A DNA stretch of 38,224 bases from Legionellales bacterium. Lineage in GTDB: Bacteria; Pseudomonadota; Gammaproteobacteria; Berkiellales; Berkiellaceae. The stretch is taken from assembly GCA_947475765.1 (NCBI GenBank), contig CANJMM010000017.1, positions 1 to 38,224 of the forward strand, given 5' to 3'. This document shows positions 28,524 to 37,037 of the stretch, in pieces. The notes under the pieces were generated by a model. It made no database searches. It saw only the letters and a program-made list of their open reading frames with translations, and had not been told where the DNA came from. Positions within the stretch are counted from its first letter, which is position 1. Each line of letters starts with the position of its first letter. The position numbers and the translations under genes were made by a program.

Positions 28524-29141
28524 ATGGCTAGACATATTGGCGCAACGTGTCGCATATCACGACGTTTGCAAAAAGATCTTGAATTCAAGACGCGTGGTAT
28601 TGAAACAAAATGTAAATTTAAAGTTGCCCCTGGTCAACATGGTGCTAAAAAGAAACGCGAATCTAACTATGGCCTTCAATTAGCCGCTAAACAAGCTCTA
28701 AAAATGAAGTATGGCATGTTAGAGCGTCAATTTAGACGTTTTTACCACGAAGCCTCGCGTCAAAAAGGTGCAACAGGTGTGGTATTGCTTCAGATGCTAG
28801 AGTCCCGTTTAGATAATTTAGTTTTCCGTATGGGATTTGCTAACACGCGTCGTGAAGCGCGCCAATTAGTCAGTCACGGTGCCATTTTGGTTAATGCCCG
28901 TTGTGTGACTGTCGCGTCTTTTATTGTTAAACCTAACGATCAAGTCTCGATTCGTGAGCGTTGCCAATCGCAAGTACGTATTATCGATGCCTTAAAAATG
29001 GCTCAAGATAAAGGCGTACCAGAGTGGGTAGATGTTAATGCAAAAGAAATGCATGGTACTTATAAACATGTTCCAGATAGATCAGATTTACCTTCTGATA
29101 TCAACGAGCAGTTTGTTGTTGAATTATATTCTAAATTCTAA
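28524..29141 (+). CDS. rpsD: 30S ribosomal protein S4
   Basis: S4 (uS4) nucleates 30S assembly, affects decoding accuracy and represses the alpha operon in E. coli. The 205 residues contain KCKFKVAPGQHGAKKKRESNYG, LERQFRRFYHEASR and the S4 RNA-binding domain RLDNLVFRMGFANTRREARQLV, and end in the typical VVELYSKF. It starts 51 nt after rpsK and lies 38 nt before rpoA. Confidence 0.97.
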   Translation: MARHIGATCRISRRLQKDLEFKTRGIETKCKFKVAPGQHGAKKKRESNYGLQLAAKQALKMKYGMLERQFRRFYHEASRQKGATGVVLLQMLESRLDNLVFRMGFANTRREARQLVSHGAILVNARCVTVASFIVKPNDQVSIRERCQSQVRIIDALKMAQDKGVPEWVDVNAKEMHGTYKHVPDRSDLPSDINEQFVVELYSKF

Positions 29142-29179
29142 GTAGACTGAAATACTTGCGCCCCTTGGAGGAAAGCTAA

Positions 29180-30214
29180 ATGTCTCAAATGATGGTTCGT
29201 CATGTCAGTGAATTTTTAAAACCTCGTTCGGTTTCTGTGCAAGCAATTGGCTACAATCAAGCCCGTATCACGATGGAGCCTTTGGAGCGTGGTTTTGGCC
29301 ATACTTTGGGTAATGCCATAAGACGTATACTCTTATCTTCTATGCCAGGCTGTGCGGTGGTTGAGGCGCAAATTGATGGTGTGCTACATGAGTACAGCAC
29401 TTTAGATGGCGTTCAAGAAGATGTGATCGATATTTTGCTTAATTTAAAAAATTTGGCCTTCCGTATTTTTACTGAAGATAAAGCTGAAGTCACTTTAGAG
29501 CTGAATAAATCAGGTGTGGGTCCGATAACAGGTCGTGATATAACGCTAGATCATGATGTGGATTTAGTTAATCCTGATTATGTTATTGCACATCTTACTA
29601 AGAATATTGACTTTAAAATGACCTTAAAAATTGCAAAAGGTCGTGGATATGAGCCTGCTATTTCACGTAAAGTACATATAGACGATGAAACAACGCCTGC
29701 AATTAGTACTAAAATTGGACATTTACAATTAGATTCCACTTTTACGCCAATTAAACGCGTTACTTATAATGTAGAGCGTGCTCGTGTTGAAGGCCGTACA
29801 GACTTAGATAAATTAATTATTGAATTAACGACAGATGGCACGATAGATCCTGAAGAATCTATTCGTCGTGCAGCTCGAATTTTGAGCGATCAGCTGTCTA
29901 TTTTTGTTGCTTTAAAAGGCGATGAAAAGCACGAAGAGCTTCGTAAGGATAATTCAATAGACCCTGTTTTATTAAGACCAGTAGATGAGCTAGAATTAAC
30001 CGTTCGTTCAGCTAATTGCTTAAAAGCAGAAAATATTTTCTTAATTGGAGATTTGATTCAACGTACAGAGCTTGAATTGCTCAAAACACCTAATTTAGGT
30101 AAAAAGTCGTTGACTGAAATTAAAGATGTTTTAGAAGCCAAAGGTCTTTTCTTAGGCATGCCTTTAGAGAACTGGCCACCTGTTGGCTTTGATAGAAAAG
30201 AAGGCATTAAATAG
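29180..30214 (+). CDS. rpoA: RNA polymerase alpha subunit
   Basis: RpoA dimerises to scaffold core polymerase and its C-terminal domain contacts UP elements and activators. The 344 residues (E. coli 329) include the N-terminal domain with [20 protein letters not shown] and the C-terminal domain with [20 protein letters not shown] and [19 protein letters not shown]. The DNA-contact residues equivalent to R265, N268 and K298 are kept. A GGAGGAAA site precedes the ATG. It ends in a slightly longer tail, GFDRKEGIK. Confidence 0.98.
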   Translation: MSQMMVRHVSEFLKPRSVSVQAIGYNQARITMEPLERGFGHTLGNAIRRILLSSMPGCAVVEAQIDGVLHEYSTLDGVQEDVIDILLNLKNLAFRIFTEDKAEVTLELNKSGVGPITGRDITLDHDVDLVNPDYVIAHLTKNIDFKMTLKIAKGRGYEPAISRKVHIDDETTPAISTKIGHLQLDSTFTPIKRVTYNVERARVEGRTDLDKLIIELTTDGTIDPEESIRRAARILSDQLSIFVALKGDEKHEELRKDNSIDPVLLRPVDELELTVRSANCLKAENIFLIGDLIQRTELELLKTPNLGKKSLTEIKDVLEAKGLFLGMPLENWPPVGFDRKEGIK

Positions 30215-30265
30215 TTTTTTTCGTATTTTATAATTTTATAATTCTATAATTAAATAGGTAGTGAT

Positions 30266-30637
30266 ATGCGGCATCGTAAATCCGGCAGAAAGTTTAACCG
30301 AACCAGCTCGCACCGAAAGGCAATGTTCAAGAATATGGCGGCATCTTTATTGCGACATGAAGTTATTCGTACCACCTTGCCTAAAGCTAAGTCTTTAAGA
30401 GGGGAAGTGGAACCTTTAATTACTTTAGCAAAAACAGATTCTGTTGCAAATCGTCGTTTGGCTTTTTGTACCATTCGGGATAAAGAAATTGTGGCTAAAT
30501 TGTTTGCTGATATTGGTCAACGTAATTTAACCCGTCCAGGTGGCTACTTGCGCATTTTAAAATGTGGTTTCCGTCCTGGGGACAATGCCCCAATGGCTTA
30601 TGTTGAATTGGTTGATCGTGAAAGAAATTTTGCTTAA
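30266..30637 (+). CDS. rplQ: 50S ribosomal protein L17
   Basis: L17 (bL17) lines the tunnel exit. The 123 residues begin [24 protein letters not shown] and include [18 protein letters not shown] and [28 protein letters not shown], closely matching the family. It is the last gene of the ribosomal run, 51 nt after rpoA; that gap holds three AT-rich TATAATT-like repeats without a -35 box. A strong terminator follows. Confidence 0.97.
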   Translation: MRHRKSGRKFNRTSSHRKAMFKNMAASLLRHEVIRTTLPKAKSLRGEVEPLITLAKTDSVANRRLAFCTIRDKEIVAKLFADIGQRNLTRPGGYLRILKCGFRPGDNAPMAYVELVDRERNFA

Positions 30638-30660
30638 TTTTTTTTGACAAATTCATTTAA

Positions 30661-30687
30661 AAGCCCGGAGTATTCCGGGTTTTTTTT
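30661..30687 (+). terminator. Rho-independent terminator after rplQ
   Basis: CCCGGA (30664-30669), loop GTAT and TCCGGG (30674-30679) form a strong stem that can extend through GT and AT pairs, followed by eight T residues (30680-30687). It closes the ribosomal super-cluster and marks the border to the accessory genes. Confidence 0.92.
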
Positions 30688-30710
30688 GCGCCTAAGGAAT
30701 GAAATAGATT

Positions 30711-31949
30711 ATGTGTGCTCAAGAACAGCCGGCTGATACTAAAAAGCGCCGTCCCACCAGGGCTATTTTTTACTTATGCGCTATCTTATTAGGCATAGCA
30801 AGTGGCTTATCTGAAATTGCACTATTACAAAATTTTGCATTGTTTGTCTCAGATATATTTATTAAGATATTTAAATGCATTAGTTTGCCTATTATTGCTT
30901 TATCTCTTATTGTGACTTTATCTCAATATAATGCCGATGCAAAAATGCAGAGGATATGGCAATCTGCTTTAAAATATACGATTAGTACGACGCTTATAGC
31001 GGCTTTTGTGTCATTTTTTCTTTATTTACTCATTGCGCCCAACAATATTACGGCCCAGTCTTTTTCTACCACAGCAGATCCCTTTGCAACGCCTAAGGGC
31101 AACTATATCGATTTTTTAAGCCATTTGGTGCCAGAAAGCATTTTTTCTCCCTTTTTAGATCATCATGTCATGAGCGCTTTATTAGTCAGCCTAATTTTAG
31201 GGATGGCCATTCGATATATTCCTATTGCAGAATCAAGGCTGGCGATTACCCATTTTTTTAAGGGCGCGCACGGCATTTTTCTGGTGATAACCGCCTGGGT
31301 GGTTAAAATCATTCCTATTGCACTTTATGGCTTTATTGCAACAACAGTCACTCAGCTGAAAAGCGGCATGGACATGAGTGGATTAGGGGGGTATTTATCT
31401 GTTGTGGTTTTGGCAAATTTAGTTCAAGGTTTCATTATTTTGCCTTTATTTTTGCTCAGATATAAAGTCAATCCTTTTAAAGCCATGCGTGGCATGATGC
31501 CAGCTTTATCTATGGCATTTTTCACTAAATCATCGGTGGCGACTTTACCTGTCACCATGGAAACGGCTGAGCGTCAATTGGGTGTTTCTCCTAAGGTCAG
31601 TCGATTTGTTCTACCCCTTTGTACGGCAATCAATATGAATGGTTGTGCTGCTTTTATTTTCACCACGGTCATATTTTTAATGCAAAATAATGGCATGGAA
31701 ATAAGTTTGGTCACCATGCTACTTTGGATAGTAATAGCGACGATTGCAGCCATTGGAAATGCAGGTGTGCCAATGGGCTGTTTTTTCTTAAGCGCTAGTT
31801 TACTTACTAGCATGGACGTACCTATTACTTTATTGGGTTTGATTTTACCGTTTTATGCCGTGATTGATATGCTCGAAACGGCCTTAAATGTCTGGTCTGA
31901 TTCTTGTGTGGCCAAAGTAATTGATGTGAAAGATAAAGTTACTCTATAG
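30711..31949 (+). CDS. Sodium:amino-acid symporter of the DAACS family, SstT-like
   Basis: This 412-residue inner-membrane carrier has the DAACS signature set: FFTKSSVATLP (270-280, the HP1 serine-rich loop), NMNG (308-311), GNAGVP (349-354, HP2) and DMLETALNVWSD (386-397, helix 8). In glutamate/dicarboxylate carriers helix 8 reads D-x-x-R, and the Arg binds the substrate side-chain carboxylate. Here that position is Glu389, as I recall for the Ser/Thr carrier SstT (D-x-C-E-T-A-L-N). That argues for a neutral amino acid, probably serine or threonine. A serine dehydratase starts 8 nt downstream, supporting this. The exact substrate is inferred. Confidence 0.8.
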   Translation: MCAQEQPADTKKRRPTRAIFYLCAILLGIASGLSEIALLQNFALFVSDIFIKIFKCISLPIIALSLIVTLSQYNADAKMQRIWQSALKYTISTTLIAAFVSFFLYLLIAPNNITAQSFSTTADPFATPKGNYIDFLSHLVPESIFSPFLDHHVMSALLVSLILGMAIRYIPIAESRLAITHFFKGAHGIFLVITAWVVKIIPIALYGFIATTVTQLKSGMDMSGLGGYLSVVVLANLVQGFIILPLFLLRYKVNPFKAMRGMMPALSMAFFTKSSVATLPVTMETAERQLGVSPKVSRFVLPLCTAINMNGCAAFIFTTVIFLMQNNGMEISLVTMLLWIVIATIAAIGNAGVPMGCFFLSASLLTSMDVPITLLGLILPFYAVIDMLETALNVWSDSCVAKVIDVKDKVTL

Positions 31950-31957
31950 TTAAGAGT

Positions 31958-32893
31958 ATGAAAACGTCTTTACATATTAAAACGCCTTTGCTTTCTTCTT
32001 TGCCCCTGAGCAAAAAGTCAGGAAAAACCATTTATTTAAAATGTGAAAATTTACAGCCTTCAGGATCCTTTAAAATTCGAGGCATCGCTAAATTGTGCCA
32101 GCAATGGCAAGCTTTAGGCAAAACCGAGCTGGTTTGTTCTTCTGGAGGAAATGCCGGCTATTCAGCAGCTTACGCGGCTAAAAAGCTTGGTATGGGGGTC
32201 ACCGTATTTGTCCCTGAAAGTACCCACCCTATTTTTATTCAAGCGTTAATCTCATTAGAAGCAAAAGTAAAAATCATTGGCCAAGCTTGGGATGAGGCCA
32301 ATCAAGCTGCTTTGGCCTTTAATGATAAAGTCTCAGGGGGCTTTATCCCACCTTTTGATCATCCTACTATATGGGCCGGGCATGCCAGTTTAATTACGGA
32401 GCTGCATCAACAAATGCCAAAGCAACCGGATTTAATTATTTTAGCGGTTGGAGGCGGGGGCTTGTTATGTGGGGTAGCAGAAGGCTTGCATCAAGTTGGC
32501 TGGCAATCTACGGCTATTTTGGCAGTGGAACCTACGGGCGCCGCGTCTTTTAAAGCCAGCGTGGATGCAGACGAATTACGGACTTTAGATACGGTTTCTA
32601 CCCTTGCCACAAGCTTAGCCGCAAAGCGTGTGACTTATAGGGCTTTAGAATGGTCAAAACAACATGTTATTTTGAATGCAGTCTATGACGATAAAGCAGC
32701 GCTTCGCGCTTGTTTGTCTTTTGCTGATGATCATCGTATGTTAGTAGAGCCTTCTTGTGGTATGGCATTAGCCGCCGTCTATGAGCCTCAAGCCATATTA
32801 TCTGACTTTAATCATATTGTCGTGGTGGTTTGTGGCGGTATAGGGGTTTCTATAAAATTATTAGAAGCTTGGCAATTACAGCTTAAAGCTTAA
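31958..32893 (+). CDS. PLP-dependent L-serine/L-threonine dehydratase
   Basis: The 311-residue fold-type II enzyme should convert L-serine to pyruvate and ammonia, or threonine to 2-oxobutyrate. Visible features are the PLP lysine in SGSFKIRG (Lys39), the substrate loop SSGGNAG (61-67), the phosphate-binding tetraglycine loop VGGGG (164-168), VEPTGA (190-195), EPSCG (264-268) and CGG (292-294). It lacks the C-terminal ACT-like domain of biosynthetic IlvA and has the length of the catabolic, eukaryotic-like serine dehydratase. It lies 8 nt after the symporter, forming an uptake-plus-degradation pair. A tandem duplication includes its stop codon. Confidence 0.85.
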   Translation: MKTSLHIKTPLLSSLPLSKKSGKTIYLKCENLQPSGSFKIRGIAKLCQQWQALGKTELVCSSGGNAGYSAAYAAKKLGMGVTVFVPESTHPIFIQALISLEAKVKIIGQAWDEANQAALAFNDKVSGGFIPPFDHPTIWAGHASLITELHQQMPKQPDLIILAVGGGGLLCGVAEGLHQVGWQSTAILAVEPTGAASFKASVDADELRTLDTVSTLATSLAAKRVTYRALEWSKQHVILNAVYDDKAALRACLSFADDHRMLVEPSCGMALAAVYEPQAILSDFNHIVVVVCGGIGVSIKLLEAWQLQLKA

Positions 32894-32920
32894 ATATTAA
32901 AGCTTAAATATTAAAGCTTA
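32883..32920 (+). repeat. 14-bp tandem repeat including the dehydratase stop codon
   Basis: TTAAAGCTTAAATA occurs at 32883-32896 and 32897-32910, and its first 10 bases recur at 32911-32920. The first copy carries the last codons and the TAA of the dehydratase gene, so the gene end has been duplicated about 2.7 times. Each unit contains AAGCTT inside the longer palindrome TTAAGCTTAA-like context. Confidence 0.9.
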
Positions 32921-32932
32921 GCAGGATATAAA

Positions 32933-33844
32933 ATGCTTTTTTTGAATTTTCCGGAATTAAAATTAGAAAATTGGATTGAATCTAAAATTACCCTGCATTT
33001 ATTTTTACAAATTTTAGGCAAAATCAGACTGGCTTATTTTCCCCCTCAACAACATTTTTGGCATGCCCCACTTTATGTAACGGCAAATGGCATCACCACA
33101 GGGCCGTTGGTGCATGCCACAGGATTATTTGAAATTAAGCTAGATTTAGTCAAACATAAATGCATTGCAATACACTCAAATGGACAAAGCTATGGTTTTG
33201 CTATTGAGGCCTTAAGTGTTTCCGAATTTTATCAAAAAACAGTGGCGCTCACCCAAAAAATGGGCATTGAGCTGGTGATTTATGCTAAGCCTTACGATCC
33301 TTCTCGCGTGAGAACAGAAATGTCTTTTATAGAAAATACGCAAGCTAGAGCATATGATAAAGAGTATATTAGTCGTTTTTGGTATATCTTAACCCAAGTG
33401 TATCCTATTCTTGAGCAATTTAAAGGCGCTTTTGTGACAAAAGTTTCCCCTGTGTTTTTATATTGGCAAACCTTAGATTTAGGTTGTTCAATTTATACCG
33501 GAAATGAAATTAAGGGGGTAAGCAGTGCCGTGCACGGTAAAGTTTTTCAACAAACTTATTCTCATGAAATGTTTAGCATAGGCTTTTGGGTAGGAGATGA
33601 TTATTTACCAGAACCTGTTTTTTATGTACAAGCCAATCCAGACTATCCAGGGCTATTAAAATACCCTCTTTTTCCACAAGGGGCTAGGTGGTTAGGAGAA
33701 CAAGAAGAGTCTTTGATGGGCATATTTAACTATCAGCAATGCATAGAAAGCTTAGATCCCAAACAAGCCATACGCGATTTTTTTCAAAGTGGTTATTTGG
33801 CCATTAGTCAATCAGCTAATTGGTTTGTAGAAGAAGTAGACTAA
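32933..33844 (+). CDS. DUF5996 family protein
   Basis: I recognise the DUF5996 pattern: LHLFLQILGKIRL (21-33), HFWHAPLYVTANGITTGP (41-58), a mid-protein YDKEYISRFWYILTQV helix with SPVFLYWQTLDLG, and YSHEMFSIGFWVGD followed by EPVFYVQANPDYPG. It has 303 residues, no signal peptide and no transmembrane helix, so it is probably cytosolic. The function of the family is unknown to me. The 39-nt gap after the dehydratase, filled mostly by the tandem repeat, allows but does not prove cotranscription. The short gap and the absence of a terminator favour read-through. Confidence 0.75.
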   Translation: MLFLNFPELKLENWIESKITLHLFLQILGKIRLAYFPPQQHFWHAPLYVTANGITTGPLVHATGLFEIKLDLVKHKCIAIHSNGQSYGFAIEALSVSEFYQKTVALTQKMGIELVIYAKPYDPSRVRTEMSFIENTQARAYDKEYISRFWYILTQVYPILEQFKGAFVTKVSPVFLYWQTLDLGCSIYTGNEIKGVSSAVHGKVFQQTYSHEMFSIGFWVGDDYLPEPVFYVQANPDYPGLLKYPLFPQGARWLGEQEESLMGIFNYQQCIESLDPKQAIRDFFQSGYLAISQSANWFVEEVD

Positions 33845-33877
33845 CTTTATTTAATTTATTTTTCCTGCTATAAAATA

Positions 33878-33906
33878 CTGATTTAAGTTGATAATCTGTT
33901 TATAAT
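33878..33906 (+). promoter_or_regulatory. Sigma-70 promoter for the 484-residue unknown gene
   Basis: TATAAT at 33901-33906 is a perfect -10 box. CTGATT (33878-33883), 17 nt upstream, is a weak -35 box with 3/6 matches. A start near 33913 gives a leader of about 30 nt ending in the strong ribosome binding site GGAGGAGAG (33928-33936), 6 nt before the ATG. The gene is therefore probably transcribed independently of the DUF5996 gene. Confidence 0.6.
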
Positions 33907-33942
33907 GAGAGTCAGCTTTTTTACTATGGAGGAGAGATATCC

Positions 33943-35397
33943 ATGTTACATTTAGAGGCCCTGCAAAACATAAAAAATCAGATTGTGAGCCTTCCCCATC
34001 AAGGGCCTTGGTTAACGGATTTTATTCAAAGAAACCAAGTGGCCATACAAAGCCTCATTGAAAATGATGCTTTTGGTGCATTGAGTGATTTCGATGCCGC
34101 ACGTTCTGCCCCTTCTCGCTTAGATCAAGTAAAAATAGTGTTGGCTTTTTTGAGAGGGGAGCAGCTTTGTTTAGGGCATAATGTTCGCACCATCATGGAT
34201 TCACTCAATCAGTTTGTTAACAATACAGTAGATCAACAAAGAACGCTGGATAATCGCCTGTTAGGTGCACAGATGCATCGCGAGGCAGCATGGTCTATTC
34301 AATTACCCGTTTCATTATCTTTGCAGCTTAAGGCCTTGAATCAAATTCAAATCCTAAACCAATTAGAGCATATGCTGAATGCCATAGAGTCAGAAAGTGC
34401 AGCAAGTCCAGAAAAACAGCGATTAATACGAGAGATCCATCACAAAAGAGCCCAAATCGTTTTGGGTGTTGAGCATGTACCTGTGGCACAAGACTTATAT
34501 TATATTTTGGGCGCTGGCCAGCTGAGTCAATTTTTCCGAAAAGAGATTCAGCGTATATTGGCAGTATATAATAGAACGCATGAACGTATCCATAGAATAG
34601 CCGATCAGAATTTACGTCAAAATTTCATGCCTCATGCCATATGGCATGAATTCAAAAATGGAATCGATTTTGCAGTGGATCTAGGGCTGACTTTTTTATT
34701 GCCTTATCGATTGGGATTGACGTTGGTACGTGAAAGTGTAAGATTAGCAGAGATAGCCATAAATTATGTTATAAATTATGTTTTGTCTCAAATTTTACCA
34801 GAACGCCTTCTAAACCTAAGAATGCCTATAATTTTGCCTTTAGCTAAATGGTTAGCTAAATTTTTTCTAAGCTACAAATTATTTGGTTGGGCTTTTAAAG
34901 CGGTTAAACATTATACAGGTCATCAATTTACACTTCAGCAGACTTTAGGCTGGCAAATTTTTCCTGCTTCTTGGAGCTGGAATTTTATTGGTATGCTTGC
35001 AGCAAGCTTTAGTTTAGTAGAAGTAGGCCTAGGGATAGCGCTCAAGTTGGCACGAAAAATAGGGGGCTTTTTTAGGCCAGAAATGGTTCAGCCAGAAGTT
35101 TTAAGCCCCGTCATGCCCATTCCAACAGGTATTGCCTTGAATAGCGAGCAAAAAAGGCGACTCTTGATTTTATTAATGAGAGAAAATCAGGCATTGGGCT
35201 CTAATTATGAAATACCAGAAACAGAAAAAGCAGAGTTGAGAAAAACCATAGGGGCAGAACAAGTAAAATTAAATGCCGCGAGCGGCCTTTATTTTTTATC
35301 TGTATTTGATAAGCAACTTTTGGCAAGACAGCGTGAGTTACCCCCTGTACTTGCTAGCCTTGAGTCAGAATTCAGAAATTCGGCTTTTAACGCCTAG
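33943..35397 (+). CDS. Unassigned 484-residue protein with hydrophobic segments
   Basis: I do not recognise this protein. It has no N-terminal signal peptide. Residues 1-225 are helical and charged, with Leu/Gln-rich stretches near 125-150 and 195-225. Hydrophobic or amphipathic segments follow at about 241-262, 270-286, 294-312 and 347-369. A Pro-rich linker (380-396) leads to a helical C-terminus ending EFRNSAFNA. The late, clustered hydrophobic segments and lack of a signal resemble host-directed membrane-active effectors of Legionellales, and Phe at position -3 fits the loose Dot/Icm C-terminal signal. This is inference only. It has its own promoter and an excellent ribosome binding site. 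Its stop overlaps the convergent pit stop by 3 bases. Confidence 0.6.
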   Translation: MLHLEALQNIKNQIVSLPHQGPWLTDFIQRNQVAIQSLIENDAFGALSDFDAARSAPSRLDQVKIVLAFLRGEQLCLGHNVRTIMDSLNQFVNNTVDQQRTLDNRLLGAQMHREAAWSIQLPVSLSLQLKALNQIQILNQLEHMLNAIESESAASPEKQRLIREIHHKRAQIVLGVEHVPVAQDLYYILGAGQLSQFFRKEIQRILAVYNRTHERIHRIADQNLRQNFMPHAIWHEFKNGIDFAVDLGLTFLLPYRLGLTLVRESVRLAEIAINYVINYVLSQILPERLLNLRMPIILPLAKWLAKFFLSYKLFGWAFKAVKHYTGHQFTLQQTLGWQIFPASWSWNFIGMLAASFSLVEVGLGIALKLARKIGGFFRPEMVQPEVLSPVMPIPTGIALNSEQKRRLLILLMRENQALGSNYEIPETEKAELRKTIGAEQVKLNAASGLYFLSVFDKQLLARQRELPPVLASLESEFRNSAFNA

Positions 35398-36395
35398 TTA
35401 ACAAAGAAATACTGGCACAACGACCAAGTTGCGCCAGAGACCATTCCTGCTGCAGGAATGGTCAGTATCCAGGCCCAAACAATGCGTTCCGCTACGCCCC
35501 AACGAACGGCGCTAAAACGGGTAAAAGCCCCAACACCCATAATGGCTCCTGTAATGGTGTGCGTGGTGGAAACGGGAATACCAAGTGAAGTGGCTAAAAA
35601 CAAGGTGATGGCACCACCGGTTTCCGCGCAAAAGCCGCCAATAGGCTTGAGTTTGGTGATTTTCATGCCCATGGTCCGTACAATACGCCAGCCCCCAAAT
35701 AAGGTCCCAAGGCCCATGGTAAATTGGCAGGCTAATACAACCCAAGTGGGCACATAAAAATGCGAAATATGTCCGGTAGAAAAAAGCAAGACCGCAATAA
35801 TCCCCATGGTTTTTTGCGCGTCATTGACCCCATGTCCTAGGCTGTAGAGTGAAGCCGATACTAATTGGGCGCGTCTGGCCCATCTATCGACTTTGATAGG
35901 GAGCGTGCGATATAAGCAAAGTGAAATAGCGGTCATAAAGATTAAGGCTAAAAGAAAGCCTAAAACAGGGGATATCACAATAGATAAGCCAATTTTAACA
36001 AAACCAGAGAGTTTTAAGGCAACAAATCCTGCTTTGGCAATACCTGCTCCGCCTAATCCGCCTATTAAGGCATGAGAAGAACTAGAAGGCAAACCAAAAA
36101 ACCAGGTAAAAATATTCCAAAAAATGGCGCCTAATAAAGCAGAAAGGACCACAATAGGATCGATAAAAGCAGGATCGAGAATACCCGTGCCAATAGTATT
36201 GGCCACGTGTAAGCCAAAAAACAAGAAAGCAATGCAATTAAAAAAAGCAGCCCAAATCACGGCCCAATGGGGGCGTAAGACCCGAGTAGAAACAATGGTG
36301 GCAATAGAATTTGCAGCATCATGGAAGCCATTTAAAAAATCAAAAAGCAGCGCCATGCCTACAATCGAAAAAATTAATAAAGCACTATGTTCCAT
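35394..36395 (-). CDS. pit: Low-affinity inorganic phosphate transporter, PiT family
   Basis: The 333-residue membrane protein carries the two PiT signature repeats, GFHDAANSIATIVSTR (about 23-38) and GHGVNDAQKTMG (about 187-198), and a C-terminal GIPVSTTHTITGAIMG. About ten hydrophobic segments are visible. PiT carriers import phosphate-metal complexes with protons or sodium through the inner membrane. At 333 residues it is the shorter form without the large cytoplasmic loop of E. coli PitA (499). It follows the DUF47 gene by 12 nt. Its 3' end contains a 25-bp perfect palindrome and its stop overlaps the convergent upstream neighbour. Confidence 0.93.
   Translation of the reverse strand: MEHSALLIFSIVGMALLFDFLNGFHDAANSIATIVSTRVLRPHWAVIWAAFFNCIAFLFFGLHVANTIGTGILDPAFIDPIVVLSALLGAIFWNIFTWFFGLPSSSSHALIGGLGGAGIAKAGFVALKLSGFVKIGLSIVISPVLGFLLALIFMTAISLCLYRTLPIKVDRWARRAQLVSASLYSLGHGVNDAQKTMGIIAVLLFSTGHISHFYVPTWVVLACQFTMGLGTLFGGWRIVRTMGMKITKLKPIGGFCAETGGAITLFLATSLGIPVSTTHTITGAIMGVGAFTRFSAVRWGVAERIVWAWILTIPAAGMVSGATWSLCQYFFVN
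35439..35463. repeat. 25-bp perfect inverted repeat in the 3' end of pit
   Basis: GACCATTCCTGC (35439-35450) and GCAGGAATGGTC (35452-35463) are exact inverted copies around a single T. On the minus strand it encodes part of the last helix (TIPAAGM). No T tract follows on either side, so it is not a standard terminator, but it could form a strong hairpin near the convergent gene junction. Confidence 0.85.
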
Positions 36396-36407
36396 TATTT
36401 AGAGCAC

Positions 36408-37037
36408 TTAAGCATATTCTAGCAAGATGCCTTCTACGATATTGGCCACATCTTCACATCGATCGGTTACCGTCTCGAGGAGCTCAAAAATTTCTTTTAG
36501 TTTGATTAATTGCCGAATATCCGCTTCTTCTTTAAATAGCTTGGCGATGGTTTGACGAAGAATTTGATCGGCTTCATTTTCTAGACGATGTACTTCAACG
36601 CAAATTTTAAACATTTCTTCAGGTTTTTTTAAATCATTTAAATAACCCATGGCATCTTTAATGGCGTAAGTCGATTTGAGGCAAATATCGGCCAGTTGTA
36701 ACATTTCTTTAGGAACCGCCGTAATTTCATATAGATATAAACGTTCGGCAGCGGCATCCATAAAATCTAGGATATCATCCAGTTTGCCAATTAAGCGGTA
36801 AATATCTTCTCTATCAAAAGGCGTAATAAAAGTCTTATGCAAGAGCTCGACTGTATGATGTGTAATATCATCTGCTTGATGTTCAAGATCTTTAATACGC
36901 TGAGCATGTTTTTTAGAATCGGCTAAATTATTTAGCAGATTTTCTAATTCACGAGCCCCATCCACAGTTAGCCCTGCAACTTGTACGAAAAAGTCTACAA
37001 ACTTTTCTTCTCTGGGTATCAGTCTTCCGAATACCAT
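36408..37037 (-). CDS. DUF47 / PhoU-like phosphate transport accessory protein
   Basis: This 209-residue all-helical protein matches the DUF47 (TIGR00153, PhoU-like) pattern: an N-terminal PREEKFVDFF, the EHQADDITHHTVELLHKTFITPFDREDI motif at about 52-79, KLDDILDFMDAAAERLYLYEI, and a second half with RLENEADQILRQTIAKLF and VTDRCEDVANIVEGILLEYA. In many bacteria such genes sit directly upstream of pit and modulate the carrier. Here the gap is 12 nt and both genes are on the minus strand. I found no convincing promoter in the 157-nt gap upstream. Confidence 0.88.
   Translation of the reverse strand: MVFGRLIPREEKFVDFFVQVAGLTVDGARELENLLNNLADSKKHAQRIKDLEHQADDITHHTVELLHKTFITPFDREDIYRLIGKLDDILDFMDAAAERLYLYEITAVPKEMLQLADICLKSTYAIKDAMGYLNDLKKPEEMFKICVEVHRLENEADQILRQTIAKLFKEEADIRQLIKLKEIFELLETVTDRCEDVANIVEGILLEYA

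Noticed and set aside
30219-30256. Three TATAAT-like repeats between rpoA and rplQ as a rplQ promoter
   Set aside because: No -35 box lies at the right spacing; the repeats look like AT-rich spacer before the rplQ ribosome binding site.
30644-30672. TTGACA as a -35 box for the symporter gene
   Set aside because: No -10 box lies at 15-19 nt; the region is the rplQ terminator stem.
35458-36402. Plus-strand open frames opposite pit
   Set aside because: They are basic, low-complexity antisense translations of membrane helices, and the pit signatures clearly fix the minus strand as coding.
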